Assembly: GCF_001043115.1 (NCBI RefSeq)
Contig: NZ_LFME01000015.1
Span: forward strand, 36,358 to 100,357
DNA from: Xanthomonas sp. NCPPB 1128
GTDB taxonomy: Bacteria; Pseudomonadota; Gammaproteobacteria; Xanthomonadales; Xanthomonadaceae
Length of the DNA: 64,000 nt
Direction of reading: 5' to 3'
Positions 54,840 to 63,950 of the stretch are shown one piece after another. Both the position numbers and the translations under genes were made by a program. Position 1 is the first letter of the stretch. Each line of letters opens with the position of its first letter. A model generated the notes under the pieces. The model saw only the letters and a program-made list of their open reading frames with translations. It was not told the DNA's origin and did not search any database.

Positions 54840-54960
54840 GGGACAAGCTCATCCGGGTTCAATCGTGGCGGAAGCAGGTCACGAAGCGACGCCTGCCTGC
54901 GCCGCCCCTCGGGCGGCGTCGCACGCCCGCAACAGCCAGCGCACGCTCTAAGCTAGCACC

Positions 54961-55683
54961 ATGGATGCCTTGGCCCCTGTCGCACCGCCGTTCGCCCGCA
55001 TCGCCCTCGGCGCGCACCGCATCGCCGTGCCGGATGCCTGGCTGCTGCCCTTCGACGTCGATGCCTTCGACAGCGACGATTTCCAGCGCCATGGCCTGCA
55101 GCAGCCGGCGTCGATCGCGCGCAGCGTGCGCAAGCGCCAGGCCGAGTACCTGGCCGGACGGCGCGCGGCACTCGCCGCGCTGCGGGACGCGGGCAGCACG
55201 GCAACCGACCTGCCGATCGGCGCCGACCGCGCACCGGTCTGGCCGGACGGCTTCCTCGGCAGCCTCTCGCATACCGACGGCCTGGCGGTCGCCATTGCCC
55301 TGCCGACATCCGCAGGGGCGCACGGCATCGGCCTGGACGTGGAACGCGTGGTAGCGGAAGACCAGCTCGAGGCGATCCGTAGCCTGGCCCTGGACGCCAG
55401 CGACTGCGCCGCCCTGGCCGCGCTCGCCCATGTCCGCGGCTGGCCGTATGCGCTGACCCTGGGCTTCTCGGCGAAGGAGAGTTTCTACAAGGCCGCGGCG
55501 GCGACCGTCGGCCGCTTCTTCGATTTCGACGCCTTGCGCATCGAGGGCTGCGACCCGGACAGCGGTAGCGTAGACACACGGATCGCCACGCCGCTGGCGC
55601 CGGCCTTGCCGGCCGGGCAAGCGCACCGCCTGCGCTGGGTGGACGTGCAGCCCGGGATGCTGCTGACCAGTTGCGTCTGGTAG
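54961..55683 (+). CDS. 4'-phosphopantetheinyl transferase (Sfp/EntD type)
   Basis: A 240-residue PPTase. Motifs: FLGSLSHTDGLAVAIAL (P2), GIGLDVERV with the Mg2+-binding Asp (P2/P3), and FSAKESFYKAAAATVG with the catalytic (W/F)-(S)-x-K-E-S-x-x-K (P3). It transfers the phosphopantetheine arm of CoA to carrier proteins of NRPS/PKS or fatty-acid synthesis. No biosynthetic cluster is adjacent. A long N-terminal part aligns with EntD-type enzymes. Monocistronic. Confidence 0.9.
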   Translation: MDALAPVAPPFARIALGAHRIAVPDAWLLPFDVDAFDSDDFQRHGLQQPASIARSVRKRQAEYLAGRRAALAALRDAGSTATDLPIGADRAPVWPDGFLGSLSHTDGLAVAIALPTSAGAHGIGLDVERVVAEDQLEAIRSLALDASDCAALAALAHVRGWPYALTLGFSAKESFYKAAAATVGRFFDFDALRIEGCDPDSGSVDTRIATPLAPALPAGQAHRLRWVDVQPGMLLTSCVW

Positions 55684-55833
55684 CGCGTTGCGGCATCACG
55701 ACGTGGCCGCACCGAGCCGGTAACACACGCGACGTGCGACACGCCTCGCATTGCGAGCCCTCGTGATGCGCTCTATCTCGGCAGCGATCTCATCGGGCCG
55801 CGCCGACGCGCCGCCCATCGGCGCGTCACACGC

Positions 55834-56085
55834 TCAGAGCGCGTCCAGGATCTGCGCGCGCCGGCGTGCGTACTCCGCCCCGTCGATCAATCCTTGCGCC
55901 TTCAACTGCTCCAGCGCGCGCAGGCGCTGCTCCATCGAGGCAGCAGCCGGCAACGGCGGCGGCGGCGCGACCGCCGGCCGGCGCCGCTGCGCGCGGATCG
56001 CCAGCCACACCACCACACCGATCAGCAGCGGAAAAGCGAGCACGACCAACAGCACGAGCCAGTGCCAGATGCTGAATCCGCCCAT
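55834..56085 (-). CDS. Small membrane protein with SHOCT domain
   Basis: An 83-residue protein. One N-terminal membrane helix (IWHWLVLLVVLAFPLLIGVVVWLAI), a basic and Pro-rich linker, and a C-terminal SHOCT motif (MEQRLRALEQLKAQGLIDGAEYARRRAQILDAL). SHOCT domains are short oligomerisation modules of unknown function. It is 36 bases before gpmA's stop on the same strand (downstream of gpmA), so co-transcription is likely. Confidence 0.85.
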   Translation of the reverse strand: MGGFSIWHWLVLLVVLAFPLLIGVVVWLAIRAQRRRPAVAPPPPLPAAASMEQRLRALEQLKAQGLIDGAEYARRRAQILDAL

Positions 56086-56121
56086 TGCGTCCTCCTGCCG
56101 AGCGCGCGCCGATCCTGGCGC

Positions 56122-56871
56122 TTACTTCGCCTTGCCCTGGTTGGCCACCGCTTCGGCCGCCTTCTTCGCCGCTTCCGGATCGCCCAGGTAACGGTAGGAC
56201 TGCACCTGCAGGCTGTCGTCCAGTTCGAACAGCAGCGGGATGCCGGTGGGGATGTTGAGCTCGAGGATCTCCTCGCGCGACACGTCGTTCAAGTACTTGT
56301 ACAGCGCGCGCAGCGAGTTGCCGTGGGCGGTGACCAGCACGGTCTGCCCGGCCTTGAGTTGCGGCGCGATGGCGTCGTGCCAGTACGGCAGCACGCGCTC
56401 GAGCGTGGTCGCCAGCGACTCGGTGGCCGGCAGCGCGTTGCGGTCCAGGGTGGCATAGCGGCGGTCGTGCAGCGGATGGCCCGGATCCTCGGCGTCCATC
56501 GGCGGCGGCGGGATGTCGTAGGAGCGGCGCCAGATCTTGACCTGGTCCTCGCCGTGCTTGGCTGCGGTCTCGGCCTTGTCCAGGCCCTGCAGGCCGCCGT
56601 AGTGGCGCTCGTTGAGGCGCCAACTCTTGTGCACCGGCAGCCAGTCCTGGTCCAGTTCCTTCAGCGCGCCCTGCAAGGTGTGGATGGCGCGCTTGAGCAC
56701 CGAGGTATGGGCGACGTCGAACTGCAGGCCCTCCTCGCGCATCAGCCGGCCGGCGGCCACGGCTTCCTGGCGGCCCTGTTCGGTCAGGTCGACATCGACC
56801 CAGCCGGTGAAGCGGTTATCCAGGTTCCACTGGCTCTGGCCATGGCGCAACAGTACGAGTTTGCGGGTCAC
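56122..56871 (-). CDS. gpmA: 2,3-bisphosphoglycerate-dependent phosphoglycerate mutase
   Basis: A 249-residue dPGM (E. coli 250). RHGQSQWN near the N-terminus carries the phospho-His; ERHYGGLQG and [12 protein letters not shown] (second catalytic His) are intact. It interconverts 3- and 2-phosphoglycerate. The start is GTG: the frame has no Met where the family begins ([10 protein letters not shown]), GGAG lies eight bases before the GTG, and the long upstream extension runs through repeat DNA and antisense to nfi. Confidence 0.95.
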   Translation of the reverse strand: MTRKLVLLRHGQSQWNLDNRFTGWVDVDLTEQGRQEAVAAGRLMREEGLQFDVAHTSVLKRAIHTLQGALKELDQDWLPVHKSWRLNERHYGGLQGLDKAETAAKHGEDQVKIWRRSYDIPPPPMDAEDPGHPLHDRRYATLDRNALPATESLATTLERVLPYWHDAIAPQLKAGQTVLVTAHGNSLRALYKYLNDVSREEILELNIPTGIPLLFELDDSLQVQSYRYLGDPEAAKKAAEAVANQGKAK

Positions 56872-56930
56872 TGCGACGGTCTCCGTTGGGGGATGCGTGG
56901 GTCGTGCGGTCCTGGATTGTAGCTGGTGGC

Positions 56931-57067
56931 GGGGATTGCGGATTCGGGAGTGGGGATTCGCCAGAGCCGGTTCCCCGCCGGTCGCTGGCGACAAGGGCAC
57001 ACCGGGCCGCACGACCTGCTGGAGACCCATGCTGTTACGAATCCCCACTCCCGAATCCCCACTCCCG
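56931..57067. repeat. Facing GGGATTCGGGAGTGG tracts forming an inverted repeat
   Basis: A tract of GGGGATTGCGGATTCGGGAGTGGGG is faced about 80 bases later by its complement (GAATCCCCACTCCCGAATCCC). It could form a large stem-loop between the divergent gpmA and nfi genes. Same low-complexity family as at 22524. Confidence 0.7.
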
Positions 57068-57111
57068 GCCCCTCCACACCCCAGCCACGAACACGGCGCG
57101 ATCATCGGCGC

Positions 57112-57819
57112 ATGGACACTTCTTCGCACTCCGTATTCGGCGATTGGGATGGCAGCATCGTGCAGGCGCGCGCGCTGCAGGCGACGCTGGCGCGCCAGGT
57201 CAGCCTGCAGGACGAGGTCCCGGACCCGCCGCGCTGGCTGGCCGGCTTCGACGTCGGCTTCGAGGACGACGGCCAGGTCACCCGCGCCGCCGCGGTACTG
57301 CTCGACGCGCAGACCCTGCAGCCGCACCAGGCCGAGATCGCCCGCGTGCCCACCTCGATGGCCTATGTGCCCGGCCTGCTCAGCTTCCGCGAACTGCCGG
57401 CGCTGCTGGCGGCATTGGCGTTGCTGCGGCAGCGCCCGGACCTGGTGTTCGTGGATGGCCAGGGCATCGCCCATCCGCGCCGGCTCGGCATCGCCGCGCA
57501 CTTCGGCGTGGTCACCGGGCTGCCCAGCATCGGCGTGGCCAAGACCCTGCTCGCCGGCCGCTTCGAAGAGCCAGGAGCCCAAGCCGGCGACCACAGTCCC
57601 ATCGTGCATCGCGGCGAGGTGGTCGGCTGGGCGCTGCGCAGCAAGCTGCGCTGCAATCCGCTGATCGTCTCGCCCGGCCATCGTGTGGCGGTGGACAGCG
57701 CGCTGCAGTGGACCCAGCGCTATCTGCGCGGTTACCGCCTGCCGGAGCCGACCCGGCTGGCCGACCGGCTAGCCTCGCGTCGCGGCGAGGTGGCGATCGC
57801 CCAGCCGGGCTTGCTGTAG
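57112..57819 (+). CDS. nfi: Endonuclease V (deoxyinosine-specific)
   Basis: A 235-residue endonuclease V. It cleaves DNA one base 3' of deoxyinosine (and RNA inosine). Catalytic Asp is in AGFDVGF, Glu in [10 protein letters not shown], and the second Asp in [19 protein letters not shown]; the PYVS-wedge equivalent is [11 protein letters not shown]. The ATG begins MDTSSHS; an upstream in-frame extension would read through the inverted repeat. Monocistronic. Confidence 0.93.
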   Translation: MDTSSHSVFGDWDGSIVQARALQATLARQVSLQDEVPDPPRWLAGFDVGFEDDGQVTRAAAVLLDAQTLQPHQAEIARVPTSMAYVPGLLSFRELPALLAALALLRQRPDLVFVDGQGIAHPRRLGIAAHFGVVTGLPSIGVAKTLLAGRFEEPGAQAGDHSPIVHRGEVVGWALRSKLRCNPLIVSPGHRVAVDSALQWTQRYLRGYRLPEPTRLADRLASRRGEVAIAQPGLL

Positions 57820-57875
57820 CCTCGGCATCCGGTGGCGTGGCTGCGAAAGCGCGCTCGCCGCACCTGCACTGTCGT

Positions 57876-57969
57876 GTCGCGTCCGAGGCGGACGCGTTGG
57901 ATTGAAACCACATGGCGTTGTCGCCGCCGGCGGCGTCGATCGGTCGCCCCCCGCACGGGGGCGTGGATT
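57876..57969 (+). CRISPR. CRISPR relic: two degenerate type I-C-like repeats and one spacer
   Basis: Repeat 1 (57876-57908) begins GTCGCGTCCGAGGCGGACGC and ends TTGGATTGAAAC. After 34 bases of spacer-sized unique sequence comes repeat 2 (57943-57969), GTCGCCCCCCGCACGGGGGC followed by GTGGATT, where the GAAAC end is replaced by CCTGC. Both follow the type I-C layout (GTCGC, GC palindrome, GTGGATTGAAAC), and 34 bases is the usual I-C spacer length. No cas gene is in the window. The unit lies in the 327-base nfi-pirin gap. Two repeats only, so a decayed array or an orphan fragment. Confidence 0.6.
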
Positions 57970-58146
57970 CCTGCAGTAGCGTGCGTGGTGTCGCGATGTG
58001 CATCTGCGAACGCGCATCACCTGTGCAAGAGAGGCGCACACCAGGGCGCCGCGGCACGCGGAACATTGCGTCTTGCGCGGCTGGCATCCGTGCCACGCAT
58101 CCGCATGCGAAGCTTGCGCTCCGTTCCTGCCACCACGAGCGCCGGC

Positions 58147-59016
58147 ATGCCCACCCTGATCGCCCCCCGCGTCCACGATATCGGCGGCTTCGAAGTGCGT
58201 CGCGCCGTCCCCAGCATGCAGGCGCGCAGCGTCGGTCCCTTCGTCTTCATCGACCACATGGGGCCGGCGGTGTTCGAGCCGGGCCACGGCGTGGACGTGC
58301 GGCCGCATCCGCACATCGGCCTGGCCACCGTCACCTTCCTGTGGTCCGGCGAGATCGGCCACCGCGATTCGCTCGGCTCCGATCAGGTGATCCGTGCCGG
58401 CGACGTCAACTGGATGACCGCCGGCCGTGGCATCTCCCATTCCGAACGCACGCCGACCGCGCTGCGCGAGCATGCGCACCCGCTGCACGGCATGCAGACC
58501 TGGGTGGCGCTGCCGAAATCGGCGGAAGAGACCGCACCGGCGTTCTACCATCATGCCGCCGCCAGCCTGCCGCAGCAGCGCCGCGACGGCGTGTGGCTGC
58601 GGGTGATCGCCGGCCGCGCCTACGGCGAGGAATCGCCGGTGACGGTTTTTGCCGACACCCTCAACGTGGCCCTGGACCTGGATGCGGACGCGGAAATCGA
58701 CCTGGACGCGCAGCACGCCGAGCGCTCGCTGTACATCCTGGAAGGCGAAGCGCAACTGGACGGCGTGGACATTCCGGCACGGCACCTGGTCCTGCCCGAG
58801 CCCGGCGCGCGCGGGCGGCTGCGCGCCAAGACCCCGCTCAAGGCCATGCTGATGGGCGGCGAACCGCTGGATGGTCCGCGTCACCTGTGGTGGAATTTCG
58901 TGTCCAGTTCGGTGGAACGCATCGAGCAGGCCAAGCAGGATTGGCGCGAGGGCCGCTTCGGAACCATCCCGGGCGACGACCAGGAATTCATTCCGTTGCC
59001 CGAACCGGGCCGCTGA
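58147..59016 (+). CDS. Pirin family protein 1
   Basis: A 289-residue bicupin. The N-terminal cupin has the metal ligands of pirin (RPHPHIGLATVT and ISHSER: His-x-His and His-x-Glu). The C-terminal cupin starts near residue 170 (VFADTLNVALDLDADAEIDL). Pirins are nuclear co-regulators in eukaryotes; bacterial members include quercetinase-active forms and regulators of pyruvate metabolism. The start is the ATG of MPTLIAPR; a longer frame runs through the CRISPR relic and is rejected. Confidence 0.9.
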   Translation: MPTLIAPRVHDIGGFEVRRAVPSMQARSVGPFVFIDHMGPAVFEPGHGVDVRPHPHIGLATVTFLWSGEIGHRDSLGSDQVIRAGDVNWMTAGRGISHSERTPTALREHAHPLHGMQTWVALPKSAEETAPAFYHHAAASLPQQRRDGVWLRVIAGRAYGEESPVTVFADTLNVALDLDADAEIDLDAQHAERSLYILEGEAQLDGVDIPARHLVLPEPGARGRLRAKTPLKAMLMGGEPLDGPRHLWWNFVSSSVERIEQAKQDWREGRFGTIPGDDQEFIPLPEPGR

Positions 59017-59186
59017 CACCACGGTCGCCGCCAGATCGGGCCGCCTAGGTGCGTGGCCCGCTCGCTCTCGTCCCGCTCCTCGTCGACTGACGCCCGCATC
59101 CCCGCCTACGCCCTGCGTGACGACCGCTGCCGCGGGTGCCGCCACGCCGTACCGGGTGTGCGGACATTCCGGAATTCGCATCCCAA

Positions 59187-59215
59187 TTGTCAGCACGGTC
59201 CCGCTGGGCTATGGT
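59187..59215 (+). promoter_or_regulatory. Sigma-70-like promoter upstream of the small exported protein
   Basis: TTGTCA, exactly 17 bases, TATGGT, about 160 bases before the ATG. The rest of the 358-base gap 59017-59374 shows no gene. Strand and spacing fit the downstream gene. Confidence 0.5.
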
Positions 59216-59374
59216 GCAGATGCGGCCGCGCGCGCGTGGCCGCAGACGGGGACACGCACTGCGTCGGGGGATGCACTGCCGGGATCCCGCACAGGATGGC
59301 GCTCCCGCAGACGACGCCGCAGGCGTGCGTATGGATCGAACGCGTCGCCGCGCGGCGTATGGGGAACATCGCGA

Positions 59375-59842
59375 ATGAAGACACTCTTGCGCAAGGCGCT
59401 GCTGACCGCTGCGGCGGCGTTGCCTGCCGCTGCCGCCATCGCGCAGCAGGCACAGAACTGCCCACCGCTGCCGCCGCAGAGCAAACTGCAATGGAACGAG
59501 CGCAGCGACAAGGGATTCATCGTCTGCCGCGCCAGCGACGCCGACGGACGTCAGGTGCTGGGCATGATGCTCACCGCACGCGACCCGAACATTCCGCTGC
59601 AGCGCACGCTGCGCGAGGAAAAGGGCGCCATCGCCGGCGAGCAGGTGTACTGGTATCGGCCCGACCTCGGCGGCGCCGACCTGCCGGGCCTGGCCTCGCG
59701 CCGGATCGCGGTCGCGGAACTGAAGAAGGGCCAGTTCGCCCAGGTGTGGATCGACGCCGCCGACACCCAGGAATTGCAGACCCTGCAGTCGCTGGTGCAG
59801 GGCCTGGACATGCGCCAGTCGAGCCTGGCACTGGAGCGCTGA
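59375..59842 (+). CDS. Small exported hypothetical protein
   Basis: A 155-residue protein with a signal peptide (LLRKALLTAAAALPAAAAIAQQ). Two Cys in the mature part (QNCPPLPP and FIVCRASD) may form a disulfide. The rest (LQWNERSDKGFIVCRASDADGRQVLGMML) is globular and I recognise no family. GGGGA lies nine bases before the ATG. It stands alone between two pirin genes, with a REP element after it. Confidence 0.75.
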   Translation: MKTLLRKALLTAAAALPAAAAIAQQAQNCPPLPPQSKLQWNERSDKGFIVCRASDADGRQVLGMMLTARDPNIPLQRTLREEKGAIAGEQVYWYRPDLGGADLPGLASRRIAVAELKKGQFAQVWIDAADTQELQTLQSLVQGLDMRQSSLALER

Positions 59843-59878
59843 AGGCGCGGCACACTGCGCGATGGATTGAGATGTGTC

Positions 59879-59945
59879 GTAGGCGCGGCTTCAGCCGCGA
59901 CGGAGCATGACCGCGAACGCCCGTCGCGGCTGAAGCCGCTCCTAC
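59879..59945. repeat. GTAG-type REP palindrome, copy 5
   Basis: GTAGGCGCGGCTTCAGCCGCG with inverted copy ending GCCGCTCCTAC, in the gap between convergent genes. Confidence 0.85.
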
Positions 59946-59987
59946 GAGAAAACAGACCCTCGCACTAAAACGGCGCGAAGCACGCCC

Positions 59988-60848
59988 TCAGAAGCGCCCT
60001 TCCTGGAAATCCACGAAGGCCTGCATCAGTTCCTGGCGCGTGTTCATCACGAACGGCCCGTGCCGCGCCACCGGCTCGCGCAACGGCCGGCCGGCGACCA
60101 GGATCAGCCGCGCGCCCTGCGCGTCGGCCTGCAACTGCAGCAGGTCGCCGCCGCCGAGCACGGCCAGCGTCTGCGCCGGCAGCACGCGCGCCGCCTCGCC
60201 CTCGCCCAGCGCCGCCTCGCCCTCGAACACGTAGGCGAAGGCGTTGTGCCCGGACGGCAGCGCGAACGCCCAGCGCGTGCCGGCGTCCAGCGCGATGTCC
60301 AGATACAGCGGATCGGTGGCCGGCTGCGCGATCGGGCCGTGCACCTCGCCGACCTGGCCGGCGATCACCTTGACCGTCACCCCCGGCGCCGGCTGCGCCA
60401 CCGGGATGCGCTCGGGCGCGAATTCCTGGTAGCGCGGCGCGGTCATCTTGTCGCGCGCCGGCAGGTTCACCCACAGTTGGAAGCCGCGCATACGCCCTTG
60501 CTCCTGCTCCGGCATCTCCGAATGCACCAGGCCGCGGCCGGCGGTCATCCATTGCACGCTGCCCGGGGTCAGCAGGCCCTCGTTGCCGTGGTTGTCCTTG
60601 TGCCGCATGCGCCCGTCGAGCATGTAGGTGACGGTCTCGAAGCCACGGTGCGGATGGCTGGGGAAGCCGCCGATGTAGTCCTCGGCCCGGTCGGTGCCGA
60701 ACTCGTCGAGCAACAGGAACGGATCCAGCTCGGGCAGCGCACCGCCGCCGATGACGCGGGTCAGCCTGACCCCATCGCCGTCGGCGGTGGCGTGGCCGCG
60801 GACGGCGCGCAGGATGCCCGCGGGGGCGACGGTGGTGGCAGCGGTCAT
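59988..60848 (-). CDS. Pirin family protein 2 (YhaK/YhhW-like)
   Basis: A 286-residue bicupin. N-terminal ligands are FPSHPHRGFETVTYML and GLVHSEMPE. The sequence is clearly diverged from pirin 1 in this window, so the two are not recent duplicates. AGGAG lies ten bases before the ATG of MTAATTVAP. YhhW-type pirins show quercetin 2,3-dioxygenase activity, a possible defence against plant flavonoids, but this is not demonstrable here. Convergent with the small exported protein gene. Confidence 0.9.
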   Translation of the reverse strand: MTAATTVAPAGILRAVRGHATADGDGVRLTRVIGGGALPELDPFLLLDEFGTDRAEDYIGGFPSHPHRGFETVTYMLDGRMRHKDNHGNEGLLTPGSVQWMTAGRGLVHSEMPEQEQGRMRGFQLWVNLPARDKMTAPRYQEFAPERIPVAQPAPGVTVKVIAGQVGEVHGPIAQPATDPLYLDIALDAGTRWAFALPSGHNAFAYVFEGEAALGEGEAARVLPAQTLAVLGGGDLLQLQADAQGARLILVAGRPLREPVARHGPFVMNTRQELMQAFVDFQEGRF

Positions 60849-60940
60849 GGTGGCCGATCTCCTGATGAGATCCCCACCATGGGTGCCGCCGCCGGCGCGG
60901 CCAACCGCGACCGGCGCAACCCACCGTTCCATCGTGCGCC

Positions 60941-61467
60941 CCTCCTCCCCCCGGGAGAAGGTGCCCCGAAGGGGCGGATGAGGGTACGGGCGAAGCCTCA
61001 TGCATTGCCGATGGTGCAGACCGAGTTCGCGAGGGCTTGGCCTCCGTACCCTCACCCCAACCCCTCTCCCGAGGGGAGAGGGGCTCAAGCGTTCTGCGAC
61101 GACTCGTTATCTGTTCGAGCCATGAATTCCCTTCTCCCACCGGGAGAAGGTGCCCCGCAGGGGCGGATGAGGGTACGGGCGTAGCCTCATGCATTGCCCA
61201 TGGTGCGGACAGAGTTCGCGAGGGCTTCGCTCCGTACCCTCACCCCAACCCCTCTCCCGAGGGAGAGGGGCTCAAGCGTTCTGCGACGACTCGTTGTCTC
61301 TTCGAGGCCATGAATTCCCCTCTCCCACCGGGAGAAGGTGCCCCGCAGGGGCGGATGAGGGTACGGGCGCAGCCTCGTGCAACGTCCGGTAGCGCACGGC
61401 TGGGTTGCGAGGGCTTCGCTCCGTACCCTCACCCCAACCCCTCTCCCGAGGGGAGAGGGGCTCAAGT
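60941..61467. repeat. Tandem array of palindromic dispersed repeats, three units of about 189 bp
   Basis: Units start near 60941, 61131 and 61319. Each has CCGGGAGAAGGTGCCCC..AGGGGCGGATGAGGGTACGGGCG, a unique-looking 60-base middle that is itself conserved between units, and GTACCCTCACCCCAACCCC with a CTCTCCCGAGG..GAGAGGGG hairpin. Related single copies lie at 20361 and inside mfd. It fills most of the gap between pirin 2 and cstA; the remaining 140 bases before cstA hold its promoter. Confidence 0.88.
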
Positions 61468-61609
61468 CGCTGCCACGCGACCGTCCCCATTAAAGTGCGT
61501 CACAAGGGCCGTCTACGACCAAAGTACTAGCCCCTCGGCCCTCGCCACCATTGACCCCCCCAGGCCATCGGGGCGACCCTTGCGGCAATCTCGTGGGGGA
61601 GCGTTCTGC

Positions 61610-63691
61610 ATGAAAGGGTTTTCCAAGCTGGCCTGGGCCGCACTCGCCATCCTGGCGGCGTTCTGCCTCGGCACCATCGCCCTGCGCCGCGGCGAACACA
61701 TCAATGCGCTGTGGATCGTGGTGGCCGCGGTGTCGATCTACCTGATCGCCTATCGCTTCTACAGCCTGTTCATCGCCGACAAGGTGATGCAGCTCGACCC
61801 CACCCGGGCCACGCCGGCAGTGCTCAACAACGACGGCCTGGACTACGTGCCGACCAACAAGCACGTGCTGTTCGGCCACCACTTCGCCGCCATCGCCGGC
61901 GCCGGGCCGCTGGTCGGGCCGGTGCTGGCCGCGCAGATGGGCTACCTGCCCGGCCTGCTGTGGCTGGTGGTCGGTGTGGTGGTCGCCGGTGCGGTGCAGG
62001 ACTTCATGGTGCTGTTCCTGTCCAGCCGCCGCAACGGCCGCTCGCTCGGCGACCTGGTGCGCGAGGAGATGGGCCAGGTGCCCGGCACCATCGCGCTGTT
62101 CGGCGCGTTCCTGATCATGATCATCATCCTGGCGGTGCTGGCGATGGTGGTGGTCAAGGCACTGGCGGAAAGCCCCTGGGGCATGTTCACGGTGATCGCG
62201 ACCATGCCCATCGCGATCCTGATGGGCGTGTACATGCGCTACATCCGCCCCGGCAAGATCGGCGAGATTTCGGTGGTGGGGCTGATCCTGCTGCTGGCGG
62301 CGATCTGGTTCGGCGGCAAGGTCGCCGCCGATCCCAGCTGGGGCCCGGCCTTCACCTTCACCGGCACGCAGATCACCTGGATGCTGATCGGCTACGGCTT
62401 CGTCGCCTCGGTGCTGCCGGTGTGGCTGCTGCTGGCGCCGCGCGACTACCTGTCCACCTTCCTCAAGATCGGCACCATCATCGCCCTGGCGATCGGCATC
62501 CTGGTGGTGATGCCGGAGCTGAAGATGCCGGCGCTGACCCAGTTCGCCGCCAGCGGCGACGGCCCGGTGTGGAAGGGCGGCCTGTTCCCGTTCCTGTTCA
62601 TCACCATCGCCTGCGGCGCGGTGTCCGGCTTCCATGCGCTGATCTCCTCGGGCACCACGCCCAAGCTGCTCGCCAACGAGTCGCACATGCGCTACATCGG
62701 CTACGGCGGCATGCTGATGGAATCGTTGGTGGCGGTGATGGCGCTGGTGGCTGCCTCGATCATCGACCCGGGCGTGTACTTCGCGATGAACAGCCCGGCC
62801 GCGGTGATCGGCGCCGACGTCGCCTCTGCCGCGCACCACATCAGCACCACCTGGGGCTTCGCCATCACCCCGGAGCAGTTGACCGCCACCGCGGCGGCGA
62901 TCGGCGAACCCACCATCCTGCATCGCGCCGGCGGTGCGCCGACGCTGGCGGTGGGCATCGCGCAGATCCTGCACCAGGCCATCCCCAACAGCAGCGACGC
63001 GATGATGGCGTTCTGGTACCACTTCGCGATCCTGTTCGAGGCGCTGTTCATCCTCACTGCGGTGGACGCCGGTACCCGCGCCGGCCGCTTCATGCTGCAG
63101 GACCTGCTCGGCAACTTCATCCCGGCACTGAAGAAAACCGAGTCGTGGACCGCCAACATCATCGGCACCGCCGGCTGCGTGGCGCTGTGGGGCTACCTGC
63201 TGTACACCGGCGTGGTCGATCCGTTCGGCGGCATCCAGACGCTGTGGCCGCTGTTCGGCATCTCCAACCAGATGCTGGCCGGCATCGCGCTGATGCTGGG
63301 CACGGTGGTGCTGTTCAAGATGAAACGCGACCGCTATGCCTGGGTGACCGCGGTGCCGGCGGTGTGGCTGCTGATCTGCACCACCTACGCCGGCCTGATC
63401 AAGATCTTCGACAGCAACCCGTCGCAGGGCTTCCTGGCGCAGGCGCACAAGTTCCAGGACGCCATCGCCAGCGGCACCGTCACTGCGCCGGCCAAGTCGG
63501 TGGCGCAGATGCAGCAGATCGTCACCAATGCCTACGTCAACACCGGGCTGACCGTGCTGTTCCTGTGCGTGGTGTTCGCGGTACTGGTCTACGCAGTGAA
63601 GACCATTCTTGTCGCGCGCCGCAACCCGCAGCGCAGCGACCGCGAGACCGCGTACGTGGCCTTGCAGCCGCACCAGATGGCGGACCTGTAA
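61610..63691 (+). CDS. cstA: Carbon starvation protein CstA family pyruvate/peptide transporter
   Basis: A 693-residue CstA with about 16-18 membrane helices. The family segment [31 protein letters not shown] is present near residue 80, and [15 protein letters not shown] in the middle. CstA/BtsT proteins import pyruvate by proton symport, and peptides in some species. A GGGGGAG box about ten bases before the ATG of MKGFSKLAW supports the start; the in-frame extension to 61037 is made of repeats. The stop overlaps the next gene by one base (TAATG). Confidence 0.95.
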   Translation: MKGFSKLAWAALAILAAFCLGTIALRRGEHINALWIVVAAVSIYLIAYRFYSLFIADKVMQLDPTRATPAVLNNDGLDYVPTNKHVLFGHHFAAIAGAGPLVGPVLAAQMGYLPGLLWLVVGVVVAGAVQDFMVLFLSSRRNGRSLGDLVREEMGQVPGTIALFGAFLIMIIILAVLAMVVVKALAESPWGMFTVIATMPIAILMGVYMRYIRPGKIGEISVVGLILLLAAIWFGGKVAADPSWGPAFTFTGTQITWMLIGYGFVASVLPVWLLLAPRDYLSTFLKIGTIIALAIGILVVMPELKMPALTQFAASGDGPVWKGGLFPFLFITIACGAVSGFHALISSGTTPKLLANESHMRYIGYGGMLMESLVAVMALVAASIIDPGVYFAMNSPAAVIGADVASAAHHISTTWGFAITPEQLTATAAAIGEPTILHRAGGAPTLAVGIAQILHQAIPNSSDAMMAFWYHFAILFEALFILTAVDAGTRAGRFMLQDLLGNFIPALKKTESWTANIIGTAGCVALWGYLLYTGVVDPFGGIQTLWPLFGISNQMLAGIALMLGTVVLFKMKRDRYAWVTAVPAVWLLICTTYAGLIKIFDSNPSQGFLAQAHKFQDAIASGTVTAPAKSVAQMQQIVTNAYVNTGLTVLFLCVVFAVLVYAVKTILVARRNPQRSDRETAYVALQPHQMADL

Positions 63692-63915
63692 TGGCTGGCG
63701 CACTGGTTCCGGTCGGACAGTACCAGGCGCATCGCCGGCTGTGGCGGCGCCTGGTGCAGACCGCGCGGCTGTGCTGCGGCATCCCCGACTACGACAACTA
63801 CGTGCGGCACATGCTGGAAAAGCATCCGGACCGCGAGCCGATGGACTACAAGACCTTCTTCCGCGAGCGCCAGGAGGCGCGCTATGGCGGCAAGAGCGGG
63901 TTTCGCTGTTGTTGA
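63691..63915 (+). CDS. YbdD/YjiX family small protein
   Basis: A 74-residue cytoplasmic protein ([51 protein letters not shown]). The [13 protein letters not shown] core and the YGG near the C-terminus are diagnostic of YbdD/YjiX, which is nearly always encoded after cstA/btsT. Its ATG shares one base with the cstA stop, so the pair is translationally coupled. It is needed for CstA-dependent pyruvate transport in E. coli. Confidence 0.93.
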   Translation: MAGALVPVGQYQAHRRLWRRLVQTARLCCGIPDYDNYVRHMLEKHPDREPMDYKTFFRERQEARYGGKSGFRCC

Positions 63916-63917
63916 GG

Positions 63918-63950
63918 GGCGGGGATTGGGGAGTCGGGATTGGGGATTGG
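63918..63950. repeat. Short GGGATTGGGGAGTCGGG tract at the right end
   Basis: Same intergenic low-complexity class as at 22524, just after the YbdD-type gene. The last 50 bases of the window show nothing further. Confidence 0.65.

Noticed and set aside
57832..58146. N-terminal extension of pirin 1
   Set aside because: It reads through the CRISPR relic and is Arg-rich; pirin homology begins at MPTLIAPR.
60941..61467. CRISPR array
   Set aside because: Units are about 189 bp with hairpin ends and conserved middles; there are no unique spacers of constant length.
61037..61609. N-terminal extension of CstA through the repeat array
   Set aside because: It encodes repeated PHPNPSPEG-type peptides from the palindromic repeats; CstA homology begins at MKGFSK with a good ribosome site.
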